NCBI GenBank assembly: GCA_963575745.1
Contig: CAUYUJ010001330.1
Location: forward strand, 5,001-69,000
DNA length: 64,000 nt
From: Prorocentrum cordatum
Taxonomy: Eukaryota > Sar > Dinophyceae > Prorocentrales > Prorocentraceae
Reading direction: 5' to 3'
Shown: piece after piece, positions 28,175 to 38,629 of the stretch
Numbering within the stretch: the first letter of the stretch is position 1
How the letters are laid out: each line of letters begins with the position of its first letter
Position numbers and translations under genes: made by a program
Notes under the pieces: model-generated
The model's input: the letters and a program-made list of their open reading frames with translations, nothing else
Database searches by the model: none
What the model was told of the DNA's origin: nothing

Positions 28175-29400
28175 ATGACAGACAACCTCAATTACGCCAA
28201 CAGCGTCATTCCCACCTGGAATGGCGACCCATCGAAGTGGAGAGACTACAAGCAGGAAGTCAAGCTATGGAAGCTCAGAGAGAACCCCGCCGTGGCACAC
28301 AGACTCGCATCGAAGCTCGTGCTGAAACTCAGCGGGACAGCCAGGAGTGCAGCACTCAACATGACGGAGGCGCAGCTGCATTCTGCAGCCGCGGCGGACA
28401 TCGAAGACGCCGGCGACAAGAAGCGCAACAGCAACCAGGTCGGCATCGAGAACGCGCTACAGCACCTGGAGGCGAGCCTGGGTCAGCAGAAGCCCGCGCA
28501 GAAAGGCGAGACCCTCGATAAGCTTTTTCGAGTCGACTCAACATCACCGACGCAGAGGTGAATGCATGACGGACTGGCTCATCCGTTTCGAGACCGGACT
28601 GCAGCAGCTACGCGAGAACGAGGTGGACCTCAACGCGCTGGACGACGTAGCGGGTTGGTTCCTGCTGCGCAAGGCCGGGCTCACGGCCGAACGCCGCGAG
28701 CGTGACGTGGGCAACTTGCCCGACGAGCACTACGGCTACCAGCGCATCCGCGGGCTGCTGGTCAGGACGCCCCCAGACATCCATAGGTCGGAGCGCCGCG
28801 CTCCCCCGCCGAGGCCATGGAACAACCAGTCGCGCCCACACCGCGGCTGGCGCAGCAACGCTTCCTCCAACCGCGGGGGGTCGCTCTACCAACGTCGTCG
28901 ACGAGCCGGACGACGAGAACGACGAAGAGCCAGAGGAGGACGACGAGGACGGGGCCGACGTGCAGGACATCGCTCGCCAGAAGCCCGAGGCATTCAGCGC
29001 CGAGCTCGAGTCCTCCAACGTGGACATCTCCGAGCTGTTCGACGGCGACGACTCCGCCAAGGTCGGAGCTGCCGCAGCGGAACTCGCCGCTATTCCCGAG
29101 GCCATGGCCACCATCAGATCGGCCCAGGAGGCCCTCAAGGGCCGCGGCAAGGCGAAATCCGCACCGCCCCGCCGCCCGACCAAGCTACAGCGCCGGGTCG
29201 ACCAGCGCAAGAGGAACTCCTCTTGCTGGGACTGCGGCGAGACCGGACACTGGACAGGGGGCAAGGAGCGCCCCGCGCCAGGTGCTCGCAAGTTCGCGCC
29301 CAAGGACCGCAAGTCAAAAGGCGGTGGACGAGGAGGTCGCGGAGGCCGCCCTCAGCGCCAGGCTCCCATCACCGAGCAGACGAGGTGGCCCTGGCTTGGA
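28175..29400 (+). pseudogene. LTR-retrotransposon gag-like remnant, frameshifted
   Basis: From the Met at 28175 the sequence IPTWNGDPSKWRDYKQEVKL resembles the start of Ty1/copia- or Ty3-type gag proteins. At about 28561 the frame changes and continues as WLIRFETGLQQLRENEVDLN...DDVAGWFLLRKAGLTAERR, a typical capsid-like helical region. Around 28890 another shift leads to an acidic linker and, at 29224-29275, a zinc-knuckle-like CWDCGETGHW whose final Cys is missing (Lys at that position). Basic Gly/Arg sequence follows. No protease or polymerase is found downstream on this strand and no LTRs were seen. Confidence 0.6.
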
Positions 29401-29504
29401 CGGCGGCGGCGGCGGGGTCGTCAGCGCCCCAAGTTGCGACCCACGAGCAATGCTCCGCCGCCAAGTCCGCCATCAAGCCGCCGAGCAGCAGACGCAAGCC
29501 GCTC

Positions 29505-30488
29505 TCACCCCCGAGCCCTTCCAGGAAAGATCGGGCGCGAATGCGCCGATCCTGGTCTCTCTCCTTGGATTCCTCTCCGAGCGCATTGACTATAACGTTC
29601 CAACGTCGGCTTTACCGCGCCAGGTGCCTCGCCCGACTGCCGAGACGGGGGGGCCCAACCGAACTTTTGGGCGAACGCAATCTCGCCTTCCAGCTGTTGC
29701 GCCCCCACTGCGGCGCGGAACGCGCTGGACGCAGTCCGAAACTTGGCCAGACTTGGCGGCTGCTTACCCGTTACCAACAGCATGTCAGATATCTTGATAT
29801 CGCTGTCCTCCTTTGTCATTGAATTGGCGAGCAGCTTCTGGGCCGAATGCGCTTCGCCCCAAGGATGAAACGCCTGTCGCGGGAAGGTGCCCGTTGCAGC
29901 CAGGGGCGCATTTTGATCCGCCCCATCGCTGCACCATGCCCGCATCTCTTCTCGCGCATGCTCGTGCAATTCCACGTCCAGTTCCCCGCCTGCCGCCTGG
30001 CCCCCGCGACGCGCGCGTTCCTCCAGCATGGGGGCCTTGCCGTCGCAGTCCATGGCCCCCCAGAACTCCCGCATCCCGATCGCCCGGTCCACGATCTGGC
30101 CCTTCAGGGCCAAGCTGTTCCAGCCAGCCTGCCTTGAGACCGTAGATCGGGAGAGCGTCCAGAGTCTTTCGAATCGACCGCAGCGCGGTGCCGATCTCGG
30201 CCCGGCACGCGCGGTCGAGACCGCCCGCGGCCCACCTAGAACCACGCCCTCCTTGAGAATCCTCTGGATTATGAATTTTTCGCATTGAGCCATTGCGGTC
30301 ACCGCATGGCGGTGCTCTTGCGAAGACTCCAAAGCTCCGCGGTCGCCCCCGAGGAACGCGCCCCGCCGCGCATCGAAACTTCTGAAGGAAACGGACGTCT
30401 CCAAGAGTGCGCGGGTGGCGAAGACTGCGCGGCAACCAGGGCGCGGGTCGGCAGCTGTTGCGGCTCGGGACAGATGCGGCTGTTGCAC
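29505..30488 (-). pseudogene. Unidentified minus-strand reading frame, possible copia RNase H remnant
   Basis: A 327-aa open frame, not confidently identified. Two segments faintly resemble the end of a copia-type RNase H: NSLALKGQIVDRAIGMREF, and SAQKLLANSMTKED, which recalls the LAD-x-LTK ending. Between them are low-complexity stretches. It lies tail-to-tail with the gag remnant and downstream of the spliced-leader-like 19-mer at 30750-30768. It could equally be a degenerate retroposed mRNA of unknown origin. Confidence 0.3.
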
Positions 30489-30749
30489 AGCTGTCGCAGC
30501 TGTTCTCCCAGAGTGCGCTGCTCTTGCAGCTGTTCCCGCTTGGAACGCCTGTACGGGGAGACCCTGGCGCGCGCCTTCCGCTCGAACCCGCTCGCGCCAC
30601 GCCGCTTCTGCTGCCTAGCGCGCCCCGCTGGAGCCGCACACCTCGAGGAAGCCGCGCGGCTCGAGGGGGTTTCACGGCTCGAGGAGGCCGCAGGGCTGAA
30701 GGGGGCCGCACGGCTCGACGGGGGGCGCGGGGGCGACGACATTGGCCGG
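30489..30749 (-). other. Short CTCGAGG-type repeats, Ala/Arg/Pro-rich frames
   Basis: GC-rich sequence with repeated words such as GGCTCGAGGAGGCC. It lies between the spliced-leader-like motif and the minus-strand frame. Frames here look like repeat translation, not conserved protein. Confidence 0.35.
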
Positions 30750-30768
30750 CTTGAGCCATGTCCTACGG
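30750..30768 (-). other. Spliced-leader-like 19-mer (possible relict dinoflagellate SL)
   Basis: On the minus strand the sequence reads CCGTAG, four divergent bases, then TGGCTCAAG. The known dinoflagellate leader begins DCCGTAG and ends TTTTGGCTCAAG. Thus 15 bases match at both ends with a two-base deletion and changes in the middle. It lies just upstream, in sense, of the minus-strand frame ending at 29505. A relict leader would mark a retroposed, once trans-spliced mRNA. Confidence 0.4.
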
Positions 30769-30772
30769 AAGA

Positions 30773-30862
30773 TAATAGTAACGGTGATGCTGGTGATGAT
30801 TATGATGATGATGGTGATGGTGATGGTGATGATGGTAATGGAGATGACACTTCTTCTCTAAC
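30773..30862. repeat. (GATGGT)n-type microsatellite
   Basis: Imperfect GAT/GGT trinucleotide repeats lie immediately before the 3' flank of the first hairpin-site LINE. Confidence 0.8.
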
Positions 30863-30883
30863 TGGGAGCCGGCGGTAAACCGT

Positions 30884-30894
30884 CAACCTTGGTT
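30884..30894 (-). repeat. Target-site duplication CAACCTTGGTT, 3' side of LINE copy 1
   Basis: The 11-mer CAACCTTGGTT at 30884-30894 is identical to 36857-36867. The flank continues as the left arm of the target hairpin (GCCGGCGGTAA, 30868-30878). Confidence 0.8.
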
Positions 30895-30940
30895 TTTTGC
30901 GTTTGCGTAGAGTCATGGCAGGACGGTGCGCACGTCCAGA

Positions 30941-31693
30941 CTACGAACTACACATGCCTATGAAGCCTGACTTTTGCAGAATCACAAGCACTCCTGCAAA
31001 GAGGAGCCGATGGGCGGCAGACAGCTCAGCCGACGTCATAGCGCAGGAGGAGGGGAGAAGGAAAGCCTCAGAGGCAACACGGCGCCAGCCACAGAAGATA
31101 GAGGAAGAGGGAGGAAGAATATTGCGAGCGAAAGAAGCAACCCTCACATCAAGTACCCAGCCACACCCGACACCATGTTGGGAACGAACCCCGTCGAAAG
31201 AACCACGGATACAGTCGATCATAACTGCATTCAACTTGATAAGTTTCAAAAAGTCGTCGTCGTGCCAGAGACCACAGTTACCAGTACGAGCATCCCAGGT
31301 CATTTCATCAGCCTCAGTGTTTCCTTCCCTATACACCCACTTAAAGACATTGCGACCAGACTCAGGAGGACGGATACGACATGAGACGGAGAGGTCACAT
31401 AACATGTTCTGCATTTCCGCCACCTTGGAAGCATAGCCTATGTTCCCCGTGTAATACAACCCCTCCAACCAACGGATCACACATTGCGAGTCACCTTGCA
31501 ACTCAACCGCAAGATGCCCAGGTACACTCTCCCAAGAAGATTCATCCAAGAATACTTTAGCCAGTCTCTGAGCTAACTTATCATCTGATTTAGCCTTCTG
31601 CTCCTCCGTCATATGCACCTCCTCCTCCTCCTTCTCCTTAGGATTCCATGGGTGGGGGTCTTTAAGTACACACCACTGCAGGATATCAGGCAA
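30941..31693 (-). CDS. LINE copy 1 RNase H in permuted order
   Basis: Catalytic blocks occur in the order GDSQCVIRWL (Asp 31492-31490), KWVYREGNTEADEM (Asp 31309-31307), RGSFDGVRSQHGVGCGWVL (Asp 31195-31193) and CAMTSAELSAAHRLL (Glu 31027-31025). In ordinary RNase H the last two blocks come first. All four acidic residues are present. The segment before the first block is Glu/Lys-rich (KEKEEEEVHMTEEQKAK). The frame is open across the whole domain in this otherwise decayed copy. Confidence 0.8.
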   Translation of the reverse strand: MPDILQWCVLKDPHPWNPKEKEEEEVHMTEEQKAKSDDKLAQRLAKVFLDESSWESVPGHLAVELQGDSQCVIRWLEGLYYTGNIGYASKVAEMQNMLCDLSVSCRIRPPESGRNVFKWVYREGNTEADEMTWDARTGNCGLWHDDDFLKLIKLNAVMIDCIRGSFDGVRSQHGVGCGWVLDVRVASFARNILPPSSSIFCGWRRVASEAFLLPSSCAMTSAELSAAHRLLFAGVLVILQKSGFIGMCSS

Positions 31694-32413
31694 GTCCAGG
31701 AGACCACAAACACCACGGAAAAATATAACCAGCCATGCTCACACCAACTCAGGTTAGACTGCCAGAGTTCGCTCCCCGCCACCATCTCGAAGATAAGATG
31801 CCACGGCGTGAGCCCCTTCAGATTAGTACCCTGGCCCCTCAAGCGGGTATACGCCCGAGCCTCCTTGGCCCCAGCAAGATGGATAAGGGCGTCACGAGTC
31901 CGTGTCCACATACCCGAAGCGCGCAACATCAGCAGGCGAGACTGAGCAAAGCTGGACACACATGGGGCCACAGGCTCGGGGGACCAACGCAGTCTCCGTC
32001 TCTTCTCAGGCGGTGGCACAGCACGGGACGGCTCAAAGGCATCACGTACACGAACCGTGTTTTTGAGACAAATTCCCACGGGCACGCTTAGCCTACCTCT
32101 GCATCTCACCAATCTCCTGCCTGCGATTTCTCTTGCGGCCATCCTCAACGGTCACATCAACAAACGACGGCGACCCACCCACAACCGAGATGCTCTGATC
32201 CTCCTCCTCTTCCAGCGGTATAGGCAAAGCTCCCATGACATATTGAGATAGCATGGAAGATGACGCAGCAGCAGCAGATGAGGGGGATGAAGCAGGAGGT
32301 GAAGAAAAACATGTTGGCACAACATCCTTCGCCCACATCCACTGCTTATACACAAACAACTGCATAAGGTTAGGCTTACGCTCACGAAACAAAGCCTGGC
32401 GACCACGATAGAA
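31694..32413 (-). pseudogene. LINE copy 1 connector between RT and RNase H
   Basis: Coding traces occur in shifting frames (for example MWTRTRDALIHLAGAKEA and NLSWCEHGWLYFSVVFVV). They parallel the region of copy 3 ORF2 around WTEQRDVHVRALPGGRRL and MVWNETGWRSFLVGTL. No known domain. Confidence 0.55.
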
Positions 32414-33020
32414 TTAGACGTGATAGGAACATACTCCAGCGATCATCTGCTCGCTTGTTACGCCAGGCCATACGAGACAGCATCTTCCCTTCCTCCTTGT
32501 GGATATACCGCAACGCATTGGCATCAATAGAAGCCCCTTCCAAACCATACAAGAACTTGCTGCGAACTCTCGAATCAAAGCGGCGAATCTTCGAATGCAT
32601 AGGAATAAGACGCGACTGATAATAAGATTTGTCCTTTCCGAAAAAGGACCAACAGCACATCGCATACGATGACGAATATCCTCATGATCAGTAAAATTTC
32701 TGTCAATAACGGCGCCCAGGATCTTCAGCGCCGAGACGCGCTTGAACACCAGGGCTGAGCTTGGGCAATTTCCCGAGGATCCCGAAAAAGAGAAAAGATG
32801 GACAACCAGGGGATCAGTATCATCACGGGCAATATTCATGAACTCGAGGCCGGATGCTTTCCAATGGAAACCGTGAAGGTACAGGGGCTGGCTTAGTTCG
32901 ACGATCATCGAGGTCAACATGGGGAGGGAGCCCGCCACCAGAATGACGTTGTCGGCCCATACAAAGTGAGAAACACAGATGCCTCCCGCTTCCGCCGACA
33001 AAACAAAGCCTTTTACCCAG
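32414..33020 (-). pseudogene. LINE copy 1 RT active-site and thumb segment
   Basis: Motif C reads SHFVWADNVILVAGS, so the second catalytic Asp is Asn, as in copies 2 and 3. The following HGFHWKASGLEFM and VSALKILGAVIDRNFTDHEDIRHRM correspond to HRFGFNWKASSMEFL and MEVLGTLLDVRFQDHEDIKHRL of copy 3. The frame ends at 32414. Confidence 0.75.
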
Positions 33021-35165
33021 ACGCTCCCAATTCTGAAATACAGGCCCAAACATACTGATACACTGCGCATTCCACAACGGTGGGCCCTCCAGAGACCCAG
33101 TACGGATGCACGAATCCCATGGAATCGGATGTGAGCGGGCCTCTCGAAATTGAAACTCAGCGGCATTGGTAACTGCACCCTCCATAAGGGCGAAGATCAA
33201 CTCATCATCAACCTGTAACCACTGCAGGCTCGCACTAGCTCGGGGAATCGTTAGGTGGTCAAACGCCTGCCCAACATCAAGACTGGCAATGAAAACATGC
33301 TGATCCTTACCCCAAAGCCTCGAGTGACGAGCCAATACCTTGAGGCCCGCCGTGATCTCGCGGCATCGGTGACCAGAGCAGAAACCATAAAGATTGCAGC
33401 CCGTACATGGCAGGGCCCGACGAACATGCTCATCCAATAACAGGGTGAGGCAGCACGAGTACCATTTACTGAATATGCTGAGAACTGCAAGTGCACGAGA
33501 CTCACCAGAACGGCGAAACTTGGGATCCTTCAACATGAGGCTGACACGTAGCTGGCGCCAGGAGTCTGGCGATGACACTTCACGACGATAAAGTAACTGG
33601 AACGACGATAATATCACACGAAGAGAAGACCATGCCAAGGCTTTGAGAACAGTGCAAGGTATTCCATCTGCTCCCACAGCACGGCCCTCCTTGAGCCTAG
33701 AGCGAGCACGAAGAAGCATAGCCATAGAGATCGGACACTCTCGAGGCCCACTGGAACCCAATGAGGCAGCCCAATCAGCACGGACACGAAGCTCTTCAAG
33801 ACAATTGTTATTCCGGATCCTCATCTCCTCATCCTCGCACTTTGACTTGGCATGCTGAGATAGACCCTCCACCCATTTAGAACGATCCTCCGTCAGTATC
33901 CCTCCCACCTCCATGTGCGTGACCAGGGACTTATGTTTAAGCCCTTCTCGATGACGATAGACAATAAGCTGCCGACGATACGACCTTCTGATAGCCGCCC
34001 ACCTCCTCCTACTCCTTTTGTACTCCCCATCCTCAATGAGCCCCCGCTTCCAATCTCTGTGACGCTGGTACTGCTCCTGGCGAAACCGAACCTGCTCCTC
34101 AGACAACCTCGGGAAGAGACTCGACGGGCCCTCGAACACATGGCACGATTGGCTCGCCACAGCAGCCTCCTTCATCTTAGCCTCAAGAGCTGACGGTCCA
34201 CACGAGCGGACACAATAACGTGGGCCACAAACAGCATGTACAGGCCTCTCGAGACCATCGGAACACAGTGCCTGATCAAACAGACGCGCCTGGTCAACCT
34301 CCCTCCCGGCCATCACCCTCCACTTACTCAGGGACTTGGGGCGCTGTCCGCCTAACTGCACAGGAGACGGAATGCGCAACGATAACAGCTTGTGATCACT
34401 CCAGAGCATCTCAACATTCGGCAGCTTCCGACAAGCACGCGGGAGTAACCAAGACACCACAGGTGAGCACGACCACGAATTCTGCACAGCAAGATAGTCC
34501 AAGACTTTCTCTCGACCCGACGGTGCACGATAAGATGTGGTACGATCCCCAAACGTGCTAACCAGAGATAGCTTAAGTGTAGCCATACATGTGGTAAGGG
34601 AGCAGGAATACAAGTCACGGAGAACATCAGCCGACGCCGCTTGACCCCCACGGGCACAAGGATGGGCGACAAGGAGACCCCCCCCCGATACACGTACACC
34701 ATCAATCGTGGCATTCGGCATAACTTCAACATTCGCATCCAAACTGACAACGACGTTATTGATACGATGTTTATGTTTTAGCTCCATGACACCACCCGTC
34801 ATGTTAGTCAAGATGTCCTGATACATCCCAAACGCTTCTAACTGCTCACTGCGTGTCTCACCTACAGTCTCACGATGCGGCAAGTAGACAGACACAAAGA
34901 GCAACCCCTGGAAGGCACAGATGCAGCACCTTCTTCCCTCACGATGTTCAATGAAACTCGAACGCAGAAATCCACCAAAGAAGATGCCAGCTCTGCCCTC
35001 GCCAGCAGCAACAAGAGAGGAGAATCTGCAATCAAAACCCGCATGCCGAGCAGCAACAGACGATATCCACTGGCACTCCTGCAATGCAAACAAATGACAG
35101 CCTAAGATGGAGATGCGGTGGAAAGCTTCCGTCGCAACGATACCCATACGGCGGACATTCCATCC
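32823..35165 (-). pseudogene. LINE copy 1 ORF2, endonuclease and RT N-terminal part
   Basis: Starts around CGWNVRRMG. EEP endonuclease residues are visible: Glu in FALQECQW, Asp/Asn in VVSLDANVEV, DYLAVQ and the WSDHKLL triad. RT follows with GRAVGADGIP, GFCSGHRCREITAGL, motif A FIASLDVGQAFDHL and the turn IRTGSLEGPPLWN, where most LINEs have PQG. At about 33020 the frame is lost and the active-site segment continues in the next frame. Substitutions rather than large gaps separate it from copy 3. Confidence 0.78.
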
Positions 35166-35209
35166 ACAGAGGAGTAGCTCAGGTAGCCGTCGTCACCATG
35201 ACTTACTGT

Positions 35210-36850
35210 TCAAAGCCGTCTGCCACGCACCTGCATCAATACTGGGATCCAGCTTGGTAACTTCTGATGCCTGAAGAGCCCATCCATCTTGCAGCGCCCA
35301 GGCACCCAAACAAAACTTATCATCAGCATTGAGACGTCATGAGGGTAAGCCCAGGCCCGAGCAACAGAAGGATTACGAGCATACTGCACCTTGACATAAG
35401 CAGTGCATGCCACAGACTTACGCTGGAAAAATGTCGCAACAAACTTCTTACCAGCATGAACCTGATCAGCCTTCCAAGGTGGCACCCCACACTGGAACGT
35501 GACACGTATATTCTCCAATAATGGCCCAACACCTCAGGAGATGAAATGGCCGCCGACTTACTATTGAATGCATTGGCCCATTCAGCACGAATTTCCCAGA
35601 CCGTCTCTTTCGGCGTCGAGCTCAGGAAATAAATGCGGATACGGAATAGCCCAAAGGGCTTGTTGGTAAGTTCCGCCAGAGTACAAGTACGGTCAAAAAT
35701 CTTGGCATCTTGACTCTCACGCGAAGCAGAAACATGATCCATCAAGGCATGAGCAACTTCCCCTGCCCGACCTTCATCCATCACATTGTTGGTGCGACTC
35801 TTAACATCCTTCGGGCCCCCACTAGTCCAGCCCTGGATCGGGATAGACGAAGAACTGAATGGAGTGGGAGGAGCACGCACAAGAGGACCAGCAGACGCAC
35901 GAGTGGAGGCACCAGAACGAGCACTCTGAGCACCGTCACACGAGGCACTTTGTTGTAAGTTGGCTATATTCACGTCCTGCTGCCCGATACGATCCCTCAA
36001 CTCCTGCAACTCAGTACGAACAGGTGCAACTTATTGCTGCACAGTGGTTTTGATCTCAGCGGTAACCTCAACTCTGTTAGACTGGAGCTCAGTCTTGAAG
36101 CAGGTGTGCAATCTCTCAAACTCAAGCTTCATAAACGCGAACATGTCCATCTCCCCAACCTTCCCACCTCCCTTACCCGTCAAACCACGACGTGACTCCG
36201 ATACACGGTCACCACGATCGAGATCTTCAGGCACGGCGGCAACCATGTCCTCATCCTCCTCCTCCGCCTTCCCTGCAAGCCCGTCAACGGTAGCAGGAGT
36301 CTCACCCACCGCCATGTCAAATTGCGCTGGGGCTGCGAGACCAGGTGCGGTAGTCATCTTATCGTCAGGGATAACACCACGGGTAACACGAGCACGATCT
36401 TCACGGGTACGTTTCTTGTGCAGCAGACGTCCCAACTGACGAAAGTCGTATGGGGCAACAGGTGCAAATGGAACGGTAGGAGACAAATCTGCAGGTCCTG
36501 ACGGCACGTCAACCAGCGAATCCCTGTCTGGCAAGATATTCCCACGAGGCACACCAACCTGTCCGGCCAGATAGTCCCACTCACAGCGTCCGAAGTTGGA
36601 TCCCCAACGGTCCAGATCTGCCGATTCACAGTGACTCGTCACGAACAGCACGGGCCGCAGACAAAATGTCGCGGCAAGCAATGCACAGAAACAGATACAC
36701 ACAAGCAGGCGGCCTGCTGCCTCGAACTTGCCGAAGACGAAGGAGACGCCCGCGGCCCGATCGCCACGCACCCCCCGCGCGGCGGGCCAGGCCCTGACCG
36801 CACAACGCGGCTCGAGCCGCACGAGGAGGCCCCACGAGCCCCAGCGGCAA
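35210..36850 (-). pseudogene. LINE copy 1 ORF1 (gag-like), interrupted
   Basis: In one frame the sequence runs from the 5' end to an in-frame TAA at 36028-36030, then on to about 35560, then shifts frame and ends at 35210. It carries a hydrophobic N-terminal region, a basic/acidic middle, a predicted coiled coil around EMDMFAFMKLEFERLHTCF, and a globular C-terminal part with SSTPKETVWEIRAEWANAF. That last block matches GTSKETVWEVRNEWASAW in copy 3 ORF1. The shared block is the best evidence that both are the same ORF1. Confidence 0.7.
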
Positions 36851-36856
36851 CCCAGA

Positions 36857-36867
36857 CAACCTTGGTT
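36857..36867 (-). repeat. Target-site duplication CAACCTTGGTT, 5' side of LINE copy 1
   Basis: Identical to 30884-30894. The flank continues as ACCGCCGGC, the right arm of the target hairpin, then a second related word (AACCTTGGTTGCCGC, 36877-36891), then AACTCGCAGAGCTTCC as in the satellite. Confidence 0.8.
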
Positions 36868-36969
36868 ACCGCCGGCAACCTTGGTTGCCGCTGGGAACTC
36901 GCAGAGCTTCCTCGCGATACACACGAATGGCACGCGGGCGCGGCAATCTCGCACTCCGCGCGAGGGTGC

Positions 36970-37258
36970 GGTTTCATGGAAGAGGACGTGGAGGAGCAGG
37001 ATGAGCGAGGAGGAGAAGGAGGTGGAGGAGGCTGAGGAAGAGAAGGAGGAGGAGAAGAAGGAGCAGGAAGAGGAGAAGGAGGGGGAGAAGGAGGAAGAAG
37101 AGGATGACGAGCAGGAGGAGAGGGAAGGGCGGAGGGGAAGAATGGGGACGACGATGATGATGATGAGGAGGAGGATAAAGAGAAGGAGGAGGAGGAAAAA
37201 GAGAAGAAGGAGCGAGTGGAAGAGGAAGAGGAGGAGGAGGAAGAGGGGAAGAGGATGA
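36970..37258. repeat. Purine-rich (GAG/GAA)n tract
   Basis: About 290 bases are almost entirely purine on the plus strand, giving Glu/Lys-rich or Ser-rich frames that are artefacts. It sits between the 5' flank of LINE copy 1 and the satellite. Confidence 0.92.
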
Positions 37259-37261
37259 GGA

Positions 37262-38460
37262 AGAGGTTGCAGCTCTGGTAGCAGACCGATCTCAGGCGCC
37301 TAGACTGTAGACTGATGATTCGCAGCATTCCCAATCGATTGGTTTGCATCTCAGCTCCTTAGCTGGCCTAGATCTCGAAATCAATTCAGGAAACGCACAT
37401 CATCTCTCGTAAAATGTTTACAATGCAAATAGTCTTCCATGGAGACATGCCAAATCCAGACGTCTGGATACCGTAGGCGAATGTACCTGGTGATCTTCTG
37501 CTTCGGAAAGCGCGCGCCAGCTCATAGACAGCCAACAGCTCAAAAAGGATAGAGGACACTATAGTCATCTCTTGTTAACAATATATGGTCCCAGCTCTGG
37601 TAGCAGACCGAGTTGAGGCATCCAGGTACTGCATACCAGCGCCCCTGACGATGTCCTTTCACTTGCTAAGCCAAACAGCTCTGTAGCTCATCGGCAGCTT
37701 GTTAAGTTAAGGAAGTCTTCATTGCCTCATAAAAAAACTAGCAGGGTACGAACAGTTGTTGACTCCAGCTCTGGTAGCAGACAGAGTTTGGGCGTCCCGA
37801 TACTTCATACTAGCGCTTCTGCTAATTCCCTTTCGGTTGCTGCGCCGAACAGCTCTGCAGCTCATCTGCAGCTCGAGTTGAGAAATCCATCATGGTATCT
37901 TTAAAAATTAAGTCCGTACAAACAGTTGTTTGGTCCGAGCTCTGGTAGCAGACCGAGTTCGGGCATCTAGATACTTCATACTAGCGTTCCTGATGATTTC
38001 ATTCCGATTGCGTTGCCGAGCAGCTCTGTCGCTCATCTGCAGCTCAAGTTAAGTTAAGATAAACATCATAATCTCTTGAAAAACTACCAGCGTATGAATA
38101 GGCGTTAAGTCCCAGCTCTGGTAGCAGACTGAGTTCCGACATCAAGGTACTTGAGACTAGCGCTTCCAATTATTATATTTTGGTTGCTGCGCCGAACAGC
38201 TCTGCAGCTCATCCGCAGCTCGAGTTAAGTTAAGAACAACCAACAGCACCTGTCAAGATGACACTCAACATCCGATCCCACCTGAGTGCTTTTTGACATT
38301 ACTATTTACCAGAACGACCTGAGATCGAGATGACGAGCAGGAATCAGATCGAATACGGGGGAGAAAATATTAGAACTCTAACGATTTGCTGAATTTCGAG
38401 AAATTGATTTCTAACCGACCAAAGTTATGCAAAACATCCGTCGAGATTGTTCGGGGCAAC
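37262..38460 (+). repeat. 175-bp satellite block 1, older copies
   Basis: The marker word GGTAGCAGACCGA recurs at about 37277, 37600, 37774, 37945 and 38120, spaced 171-175 bases apart with one double interval. Each unit also contains GAACAGCTCTGCAGCTCATC-like words. Bases 38260-38460 carry the unit ending (GATCCCACCTGAGTGCTTTT ... ACTGGAAGCC) that also occurs at 53480-53725 and 54690-54915. Confidence 0.9.
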
Positions 38461-38481
38461 TGGAAGCCGGCGGTAAACCGT

Positions 38482-38493
38482 CAAACTTGGTTT
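38482..38493 (-). repeat. Target-site sequence at the 3' end of LINE copy 2
   Basis: CAAACTTGGTTT, one substitution from the CAACCTTGGTT duplication of copy 1. It follows the hairpin left arm GCCGGCGGTAA at 38467-38477. The matching 5' duplication is not found because the 5' end of copy 2 has been replaced. Confidence 0.65.
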
Positions 38494-38629
38494 CTGCGCA
38501 TTGCGTGTCGCCGGGGCAGGGCGGGTCACCGCCCAGGCGAGAGTCACGCACTAGTTGGCCACGTAACCCACCAAACGCAGGCACTCCCCCACTCCTAAAA
38601 GGAGTTGTCGGGCGGACTCTAACCCAGCA

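Larger units (their letters stand above)
30895..36856 (-). mobile_element. Hairpin-site LINE, copy 1 (about 5.96 kb, decayed)
   Basis: Bounded by identical 11-bp duplications, this minus-strand copy contains ORF1, an EEP endonuclease, an RT with WADN motif and a permuted RNase H. Frameshifts and an in-frame stop (36028-36030) mark it as inactive. Its length nearly equals that of copy 3 (6.09 kb), so it is close to full length. Its 3' end is CGCA-rich (…ACGCAAACGCAAAA in sense) with no long poly-A tail. Confidence 0.85.

Noticed and set aside
36728-37258. Glu/Lys-rich 176-aa plus-strand frame
   Set aside because: It crosses the LINE 5' flank and the purine tract and has no conserved part.
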